From the NCBI GenBank assembly GCA_966128725.1, contig CBHYLN010000165.1, forward strand, positions 1-10,120: 10,120 nt of DNA, read 5' to 3'. Numbering within the stretch: the stretch's first letter is position 1; each line of letters starts with the position of its first letter. This document shows, piece after piece, positions 5,514 through 10,120 of the stretch. The DNA comes from JAFDZV01 sp966128725 (GTDB taxonomy: Bacteria > Bacteroidota > Ignavibacteria > OLB7). Under the pieces are notes generated by a model. The model worked only from the letters and a program-made list of their open reading frames with translations, did no database searches and was not told where the DNA came from. Both the position numbers and the translations under genes were made by a program.

Positions 5514-8315
5514 TCAGAACTTCAACGAAAGGCCCAGCGTAACGCTGGTGCTGCCCTGGTCAACACGCGAAGGCTTGCCAACCTGCGAGACCACCAGATC
5601 CTGGGCCAGAAGATCCTTCACAACCAGCTTCAGCTCGTAACTGGTGAAAAACGTCTGCGAGAACGAAAGGTCCAGCCGGTCGCGCGGTTGCTCCACCAGG
5701 TCGGGAATCACATCGGTGGAAACCGAGCTGATCCGTTCGCCGATCCGGTTGTAGGCAATGCTTGCCGAGGTACCGCTCTCCAGATTGTCGTAATACAGGC
5801 CGGCATTGATCAGGTACGGCGACTGCCCCTGCAACCGGCGCTGGCGCTTGCCGGGCGCGCTGGCAAGATCCAGCCGGGAATCCAGCCACGTGTAGTTGGC
5901 GGCCAGCGTTACGGGCTGGAAGAACTCGCCGATAAACCCGAGGGATTTCCGGACCTCCAGCTCAACGCCGGTGTTCACGCCGTCGGTGTTCCGCCATGTG
6001 CGTTCCAGCTGCGTCGAGCCGGTGGGGATCGCAACCTCCTCGATCGCGTCCTTGAACTCCTTGTGAAACACCGAGACGGCCACCAGCTCGCCGGCATCCG
6101 GGAACAGCTCGAATCGGAAGTCGTAGTTCGTGATCACCGCGCGCTTGATATCGGCATTGCCGTAGGTAAGGGCATCGGCGATGAAGTCGTAGAAGATGTT
6201 GCGCGCGAACTCGCGGAAGTCCGGGCGGGCAAGCGTGCGGCTGTAGGCCAGGCGCAGATTCAGCGACGGGCTGATTTCGTAGATCAGGCTGGCCGACGGG
6301 AGCCAGTCGGTTGTTGCGTAGTCCACCGTGATCGGGCGGGCGCTTGCGTCAACCGTGTGAACGATCACGCGCGAATCCTCCATGCGGGCGCCAACAATCG
6401 CGCGCATGCGCTGCTCGGCGATCTCGAACGGGATGTCGGCCATCAGGTACCCGGCCCGCAGATGCGACTGGCCGTCGTAGCTGTCCGATGGTGCGGTTGC
6501 CTCCTCGATCGAAATCGAATCCGGCGCGATGTGTTCCGGGATAAAGAGCGTATCGATATCCGACGTGGACAGGCCGATGCCGCGGAACCCGAGCACGTAC
6601 GAAAACGAACGTGTTGCAACCTGCCTGCTTTTGTTTTCGGCAAGGCCGCCGGCACGGATCTTGAACGGCCCAACCGGCATCGTGATGTCGCCGCTGAACC
6701 CGCCCAGATCCTCGTCCAGATTGGTGTACACCCGGCCCACGCCGTATGCGTTCACCAGCGACGGGCTCAGCGGTGTCTGTAGTGGCTGCGATGTATCCCC
6801 CGCCGAACGGGTGTAGGTGATGCGCCGCAGGTCGGGCTCGTTGCGGCTGCCAAGCGAACCGAACGCGCGCCACTGCACGCGCATATCGTTGAGCACCGGG
6901 AACAGATGATCGCCGGCCACCTGGCCGCTGTAGAACGAGCGTTCCAGATAATGGAACACATACGGGTGATTCTCGAAATCGCTGTTCAGCGTTCCGCTCA
7001 CCATCGTTAGCTCGTCCTCCGCGGTGCGCGTGTACGTGTTCTTCACGCTGATGGTATGAAGGTCGCCCAGCTTGTAGCTCAGGTTGGCGATGCCCCCCAG
7101 CAGCACCGAGTACTGGTTGTTGTACCCGTTGTAATCGTATTTGGCAACCGCGCCAAGCGTGGTATCGTAGCGCTTGATTTCCGATCGGTCGTACGCGTTG
7201 CGATACGACAGCGCCGCCACCAGCCCCAGATCGTTGCCGAACAGCTCGTACCGATCGCCGTAGGACATCACCAGCGAAAGGTTCGGCGAGGCCACACGAT
7301 TGCGCAGGCGGTAGTTGTTGGGGAACTGGCGCGCATAGGCGGCAATCTGCTCGGGCGTATACAGCCCGGAGTTGCGCGTAAGGCGGGCCGTGTCCGGGAT
7401 TGTTGAGGGCAGCGCTCGCGTGCCGTCATCCACGCCCAGATAATCCGTTGCGCCGCCCGGCCCGAACTGCATGGTGTTGAACGTGGTGCCGCTGGAGTAC
7501 CCTGAGGAAAACGAAAAGCGCACAACCTGACGGTCCGGGAAATCGACCGTGTTCAACTGCACCAAACCGCCGGAGAAATCGCCCGGCAGATTCGGCGTGA
7601 AGGTTTTGGCGACAACCGTGTTCTCCAGCAGCGTTGCCGGAAACAGGTCGAACGAAAACGCGCGCTTGCCGGGCTCGGTGCTCACCATCGTTACCCCGTT
7701 AAGCTGCGTGTTGTTGTAGCGCTCGTTCGAGCCACGGATGTTGGCGAACTTCCCCCCCACCACCGACATTCCCGTAACCCGGGCAAGCGCGTCGGCGCTG
7801 GTTGCGTCGGGCAGCTTGCGAATCTGCGCGGCGGAAATACCGTCGCTCACGTTCACGGATTTGCGGCGCTCGTTGAGCAATGCGGCCTCGGTGCCCAGCG
7901 TGGCCCTGGCCGTTACCGTCACCTGCGATGCCTTCAGCGCGGCGGGCTCAAGCGCCACATCGAACGATTTCACGCCGTCGGCCACGGCCATCTCGCCGGA
8001 CTCGAACGCCTTGTACCCCAGGAACGACACCTTCAGGCGGTAGCTGCCCGCCGGCACGCGCCGCACGGTATACACGCCATTCAGATCGGTAACGGCGCCA
8101 AGTTTGGTGCCCTGCACCGCCACCGTGGCGCGGGCGATCGGCTCGCCGGTCTGGCCGTCGGTTACGCGGCCGCGAATCTCGCCCGATTGCGCATGCGCGC
8201 ATGCGGCCGCCAGCACAAGGCCCAGGCATGCGGCGGCGCTCAGGCGGAAAGCCACGGCGCAGTGGGTACGAACAAAGCGGAACGGAAGTAGTGAGAACAT
8301 CTGCCTGGCTCGCAT
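5514..8315 (-). CDS. TonB-dependent outer-membrane receptor with carboxypeptidase-regulatory-like domain
   Basis: 933 aa from the ATG at 8315. The predicted signal peptide is about residues 1-42, with a hydrophobic stretch ending CAHA before QSGEI. A CarboxypepD_reg-like beta-sandwich follows (about 45-120: EIRGRVTDGQTGEPIARATV, AVTDLNGVYTV, GSYRLKVSFLGYK), as in Bacteroidota receptors. The plug domain (about 155-260) includes IRKLPDATSADALARVTGM, NIRGSNERYNNTQLNGVTM and FSFDLFPATLLENTVVAKT. The rest, about 670 residues, is beta-barrel with alternating aromatic strands, ending VTLGLSLKF with the C-terminal Phe usual for outer-membrane insertion. Family knowledge: such receptors import siderophores, vitamins, glycans or peptides using TonB-ExbBD energy. 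The substrate cannot be read from this sequence, and no SusD-like partner is in the window. An alternative start at 8300 gives a shorter leader with AGG 3 nt upstream. The in-frame ATG at 8420 would put a long GC hairpin and an arginine-rich stretch inside the protein and is less likely. It ends in a double TGA (first at 5516-5514). Confidence 0.95.
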   Translation of the reverse strand: MRARQMFSLLPFRFVRTHCAVAFRLSAAACLGLVLAAACAHAQSGEIRGRVTDGQTGEPIARATVAVQGTKLGAVTDLNGVYTVRRVPAGSYRLKVSFLGYKAFESGEMAVADGVKSFDVALEPAALKASQVTVTARATLGTEAALLNERRKSVNVSDGISAAQIRKLPDATSADALARVTGMSVVGGKFANIRGSNERYNNTQLNGVTMVSTEPGKRAFSFDLFPATLLENTVVAKTFTPNLPGDFSGGLVQLNTVDFPDRQVVRFSFSSGYSSGTTFNTMQFGPGGATDYLGVDDGTRALPSTIPDTARLTRNSGLYTPEQIAAYARQFPNNYRLRNRVASPNLSLVMSYGDRYELFGNDLGLVAALSYRNAYDRSEIKRYDTTLGAVAKYDYNGYNNQYSVLLGGIANLSYKLGDLHTISVKNTYTRTAEDELTMVSGTLNSDFENHPYVFHYLERSFYSGQVAGDHLFPVLNDMRVQWRAFGSLGSRNEPDLRRITYTRSAGDTSQPLQTPLSPSLVNAYGVGRVYTNLDEDLGGFSGDITMPVGPFKIRAGGLAENKSRQVATRSFSYVLGFRGIGLSTSDIDTLFIPEHIAPDSISIEEATAPSDSYDGQSHLRAGYLMADIPFEIAEQRMRAIVGARMEDSRVIVHTVDASARPITVDYATTDWLPSASLIYEISPSLNLRLAYSRTLARPDFREFARNIFYDFIADALTYGNADIKRAVITNYDFRFELFPDAGELVAVSVFHKEFKDAIEEVAIPTGSTQLERTWRNTDGVNTGVELEVRKSLGFIGEFFQPVTLAANYTWLDSRLDLASAPGKRQRRLQGQSPYLINAGLYYDNLESGTSASIAYNRIGERISSVSTDVIPDLVEQPRDRLDLSFSQTFFTSYELKLVVKDLLAQDLVVSQVGKPSRVDQGSTSVTLGLSLKF

Positions 8316-8370
8316 GGCGAGCGTTGATAATGCGTGGGAAAAATCGGAGTGGATTCTCTTGTGCGAAAGC

Positions 8371-8416
8371 TCCCGCGCCGATCCCCGCCGGCCCCCCCGG
8401 CGCGAGCGGCGCGGGA
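8371..8416 (-). terminator. Strong nested GC hairpin between two genes
   Basis: The outer arms 8371-8380 and 8407-8416 (TCCCGCGCCG and its exact complement, 10 bp) enclose an inner 6-bp stem, 8386-8391 with 8397-8402 (CGCCGG/CCGGCG), with a 5-nt loop. In the minus-strand RNA the inner loop is all G. It begins 8 bp past the stop of the 285-aa gene and lies in the leader of the TonB receptor. The following RNA reads GCUUUCGC, not a proper U-tract. It could attenuate read-through, protect the upstream mRNA from 3' decay, or set the relative expression of the two genes. Confidence 0.5.
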
Positions 8417-8423
8417 ACATGGA

Positions 8424-9281
8424 TCAGTCGACGATGACTACGCCGCAGGCCGCAGTGTACTGGCCGGCGGTGATCACGCAGTAGTAGCTGCCGGCGGCCA
8501 GATTGCGCGTATCCAGGTGTACCGTACGGCGAGCGGGTTCCTGATGCTCGTCAACAAGCGTCGCAACGGTCGCGCCAAGCACGTCGTACAGCCGAACGTT
8601 GACTTCGGCCGCGAACGGCAGCGTGTAGCTCACGCTGGTGCCCTCGGCGCGGCGGGCCGGATTTGGCGCGCCAACACCGCGCAGGTTCAGCAACGCCACG
8701 GCCATAGAAACACCGGAGGCGCTCTTCGGCCGCGCGGTCACGATGGTGATCGTGGAGGTCACTGCCGATGGATTGCTGAACGTGTACGAGCCATTGGCGA
8801 TCATGTCGTGGTTGGTGGCGTTGCCGTCACCGTCAACAAAACGAAGCGCCGCGGTTGTGAAGTAGCGGCTCATGTCGGGCCATGCAATCGTCACCGGATA
8901 TCCGCTGCCGCCCGCCTTGAACGAGGGCTGCACCTTCAGGCGGAACGTATCGAGCTGTTCGCTGGAGGCATACGGATGATAATTGCGCTTGGTGCCCTGG
9001 CCGAAATCCTTCGTGCTTCCAACGTTCACCCAGCGAGCGTCGAACACGCCTTCCGGCGGCGCAGGCGGCTGCTCCTCCTCGCCAAGCCCTGCATCGCGGC
9101 CCGTTGTGGCAGCCGGGTTAAGGCCAAAGTAGATGGTATCGCGCACTACCGCCGAGCCATCACCGTTGTCGGCAATCGTGAGCGGGATATCGGTGCTCAC
9201 CTGAGCATCCGCGGTGGAAACGAACGCCGCCGCGGCAAGCGCCAGGGCGATGATCGAAGGTCGGACGTAGCCAGTCTTCAT
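8424..9281 (-). CDS. Secreted protein with T9SS C-terminal sorting domain
   Basis: 285 aa from the ATG at 9281. Residues 1-26 are a signal peptide: MKTGYVRPS, then an Ala/Leu-rich core ending in ADA before Q. The mature region has DTIYFGLNPAATTGRDAGLG (48-67), then EEEQPPAPPEGVFDARWV (68-85). I associate this pattern (Gly-Glu, then PPxPPxGVFDAR) with secreted T9SS cargo in Chlorobiota/Ignavibacteria. A beta-sandwich-like part follows (PVTIAWPDMSRYF, ALRFVDGDGNATNHDM). The C-terminus (about 201-285) is a type A sorting domain: RGVGAPNPARR, VSYTLPFAAEVNVRLYDVLG, ATLVDEHQ, LDTRNLAAGSYYCVITAG. Family knowledge: the domain is removed at the surface after export through the T9SS outer-membrane translocon. 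Oddities: it ends in CGVVIVD rather than the usual basic residue, and has two Cys (268, 279) in neighbouring strands. No enzyme motif was found. It lies 108 bp before the TonB receptor gene. Confidence 0.88.
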   Translation of the reverse strand: MKTGYVRPSIIALALAAAAFVSTADAQVSTDIPLTIADNGDGSAVVRDTIYFGLNPAATTGRDAGLGEEEQPPAPPEGVFDARWVNVGSTKDFGQGTKRNYHPYASSEQLDTFRLKVQPSFKAGGSGYPVTIAWPDMSRYFTTAALRFVDGDGNATNHDMIANGSYTFSNPSAVTSTITIVTARPKSASGVSMAVALLNLRGVGAPNPARRAEGTSVSYTLPFAAEVNVRLYDVLGATVATLVDEHQEPARRTVHLDTRNLAAGSYYCVITAGQYTAACGVVIVD

Positions 9282-9323
9282 TGCGGAGAGTACGGTTGAA
9301 TGTTCGCGAGCACACGCGCCAGC

Positions 9324-9375
9324 AAAAAGCCCCATCGCCGGCGGAACCAGAATGGCTCCGTCCACGATGGGGCTT
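9324..9375 (-). terminator. Intrinsic terminator-like hairpin in the leader of the 285-aa gene
   Basis: On the minus strand AAGCCCCATCG (9375-9365) pairs perfectly with CGATGGGGCTT (9337-9327), an 11-bp stem. Transcription then runs through a five-T tract (9328-9324). Within the loop GGAGCCA can pair with TGGTTCC (7 bp with one G-U) around TTC, giving an extended stem. This is the best intrinsic terminator in the window. It lies 42 nt upstream of a start codon and downstream of a promoter candidate, so it may end a small leader RNA, act as an attenuator, or stop read-through from the upstream gene. Confidence 0.7.
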
Positions 9376-9502
9376 GCGGCGCGCAACGCTCCCGTTCAGG
9401 TTGGTTGTCGAACTTTTTTGGTTGGCGCAGGCGCGGCCAAACCGGTTGAGATCCTTGGTGCGATCCGTCGTATGTGCCACGCACGGATGCCCGCAAGGTA
9501 GC

Positions 9503-9524
9503 CGCCGCGCATGGGGCCGCGGCG
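9503..9524 (-). other. Leader hairpin, 7-bp stem
   Basis: CGCCGCG at 9503-9509 pairs with CGCGGCG at 9518-9524, loop 8. On the minus strand it lies just after the predicted transcription start. The loop carries GGCCCCAT, which repeats the GCCCCAT of the terminator 5' arm. The terminator 3' arm could therefore pair with either copy. Confidence 0.4.
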
Positions 9525-9534
9525 TTGATCGGGA

Positions 9535-9566
9535 CAAACATAGAGCCCGCTTGCACGGGCAGCCAA
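9535..9566 (-). promoter_or_regulatory. Bacteroidota-type promoter candidate
   Basis: The minus strand has TATGTTTG (9542-9535), an exact match to the TAnnTTTG -7 element. TTG (9566-9564) lies 21 nt upstream, within the 17-23 nt spacing known for Bacteroidota promoters. The spacer holds an inverted repeat GCCCG-TGCAAG-CGGGC, a possible operator. Transcription would begin near 9528, giving the 285-aa gene a leader of roughly 245 nt that contains the terminator-like hairpin. This rests on sequence match alone. Confidence 0.5.
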
Positions 9567-9652
9567 GTAAAGATTCCGTATTGCTGGCCGCACTGCCATG
9601 GATGCCCCGAACGGAGCGAATACGGCGGCGATCGAAGATGTAACAACGGCGA

Positions 9653-9685
9653 AGGGCCGCCGGCTGCTTGCGCGCCGGCGGCCCT
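9653..9685 (-). terminator. 12-bp perfect hairpin downstream of the T9SS cargo gene
   Basis: AGGGCCGCCGGC (9653-9664) pairs exactly with GCCGGCGGCCCT (9674-9685) around a 9-nt loop. It lies about 107 nt after the stop of the partial T9SS cargo gene on the same strand. No T-run follows on either strand, but stem strength and position fit a transcript end or 3' stabiliser. Confidence 0.5.
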
Positions 9686-9746
9686 GTTCCCCTTTCGTTG
9701 TCCCGACGCTTTCTATCGCGCCGGTTCGTATGCGCCTCCGTGATGC

Positions 9747-9756
9747 GGAACGTTCC
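9747..9756. other. Perfect 10-bp palindrome GGAACGTTCC
   Basis: GGAACGTTCC is self-complementary. Beyond one mismatch the flanks TG and CA also match, and outer arms CTCCG (9736-9740) and CGGAG (9762-9766) add symmetry. It lies 36 bp after the stop of the T9SS cargo gene and may be a dimeric regulator site or part of a 3'-end hairpin. Confidence 0.35.
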
Positions 9757-9792
9757 ACACGCCGGAGAGGGTGCGTTAGCCTGCGTAGGGCA

Positions 9793-10120
9793 TTAACGCG
9801 TTACCACAAGGCGCTTGGTCACCGAAGTACCGTCGGCCGTGAGCGTGTAGAAGTACGTGCCGTTCGGAAGATTGGCGGCGTTGAACTCCACGCTGTGCTG
9901 GCCGTGCTCCTGGCGGGCACCATCAACCAGACGGGCAACAACGCTGCCCTTGGTGTCGGTAACCGTCAGGCTTACGCTCGCCGTGTTGGCAAGCGTGTAG
10001 CTGATCGTCGTGCTGCGCTCGGCCGGGTTCGGAGCATTCGTCAGCGAGAAGGCGTCCACGACCTCGCGGTCAACACCGGCCACGTTCATGATCTCGTACT
10101 CAACCTTCAGCGACTGATTG
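9793..10120 (-). CDS. C-terminal part of a T9SS cargo protein (partial)
   Basis: The frame is open to the right edge, so only the last 108 residues are visible (the first complete codons read NQSLKVEYEIMNVAG). Most of this is a type A T9SS C-terminal sorting domain: FSLTNAPNPAERSTTISYTL with the NxPNP turn, VSLTVTDTKGSVVARLVDG, GQHSVEFNAANLPNGTYFYT and a basic end KRLVVTR. Unlike the 285-aa protein this is a textbook domain, with the LPxGxYFY strand and final arginine. Family knowledge: such proteins carry an N-terminal Sec signal and are released or anchored at the cell surface by the Por system. The functional part lies outside the window and cannot be named. The stop is TAA at 9795-9793. 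Confidence 0.9.
   Translation of the reverse strand, partial: NQSLKVEYEIMNVAGVDREVVDAFSLTNAPNPAERSTTISYTLANTASVSLTVTDTKGSVVARLVDGARQEHGQHSVEFNAANLPNGTYFYTLTADGTSVTKRLVVTR

Larger units (their letters stand above)
9282..9792. other. 511-bp gene-free stretch with structured leader
   Basis: No credible protein is encoded here on either strand. In minus-strand order it holds the 3' region of the upstream T9SS cargo gene with a perfect palindrome (9747-9756) and a 12-bp hairpin (9653-9685). A Bacteroidota-type promoter candidate (9535-9566), a 7-bp hairpin (9503-9524) and a terminator-like hairpin with a T-run (9324-9375) follow. About 42 nt then lead to the ATG of the 285-aa gene. Confidence 0.6.

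Noticed and set aside
5430..6782. 450-codon plus-strand open frame
   Set aside because: It lies antisense to the C-terminal barrel of the TonB receptor and has Arg/Gln/His-rich composition with no motif.
8300..8420. TonB receptor starting at the ATG at 8420
   Set aside because: The extra N-terminus (MFPRRSRRGGRRG) is encoded by a strong hairpin and would put about 40 polar/basic residues ahead of the signal peptide. Starts at 8315 or 8300 are better.
8334..9299. 321-codon plus-strand open frame
   Set aside because: It is antisense to the T9SS cargo gene, which has a signal peptide and sorting domain.
1..10120. CRISPR array, tRNA/rRNA, transposase, phage or defence genes
   Set aside because: No regularly spaced repeats, cloverleaf-like segments, transposase motifs or terminal inverted repeats with target duplications were seen.

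Overview
The window reads as a GC-rich chromosomal segment from a member of the Bacteroidota/Chlorobiota (FCB) group, most like the Kapaibacteria/Ignavibacteria side. That placement is inferred from four things. Two proteins carry type IX secretion (T9SS, Por) C-terminal sorting domains. There is a large TonB-dependent receptor with an N-terminal carboxypeptidase-regulatory-like domain. One surface protein ends in the 'GWNLIG...PGKGYWV' tail I associate with Ignavibacteria-type genomes. A secreted 'asparagine synthetase B'-named protein with a KKKKQKT tail is also typical of this group. A promoter-like TAnnTTTG element fits Bacteroidota sigma factor preference. The base composition is high (about 60% GC by eye), which produces long spurious antisense open frames.

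All supported genes lie on the minus strand, so transcription runs from high to low coordinates. From the right edge: the C-terminal end of a T9SS cargo protein (9793-10120, running off the window); a 511-bp gene-free stretch with a strong hairpin, a Bacteroidota-type promoter candidate and an intrinsic terminator-like hairpin sitting in the leader of the next gene; a 285-aa T9SS cargo protein (8424-9281); a 933-aa TonB-dependent outer-membrane receptor (5514-8315); a possible 22-codon coupled leader ORF (5345-5413); a 713-aa secreted, probably beta-helical surface protein (3204-5345); a 365-bp gap with small repeats; the GTPase HflX (1507-2838); a 429-aa secreted protein of the misnamed 'asparagine synthetase B' family (168-1457); and possibly the start of another gene at the left edge (1-160, weak).

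Functionally there are two blocks. The right block (T9SS cargo, TonB receptor, beta-rich surface protein) looks like an envelope/export cluster: a secreted cell-surface protein, an outer-membrane transporter and a repetitive exported protein. No substrate can be named. The left block is a housekeeping pair, the ribosome-associated GTPase HflX followed 49 bp later by the secreted protein of unknown function, probably co-transcribed. I see no tRNA, rRNA, CRISPR array, insertion sequence or phage gene. No clearly new defence or mobile system is visible. The most interesting non-coding signal is the structured leader upstream of the 285-aa protein, followed by the SD-led mini-ORF that overlaps the 713-aa gene start.
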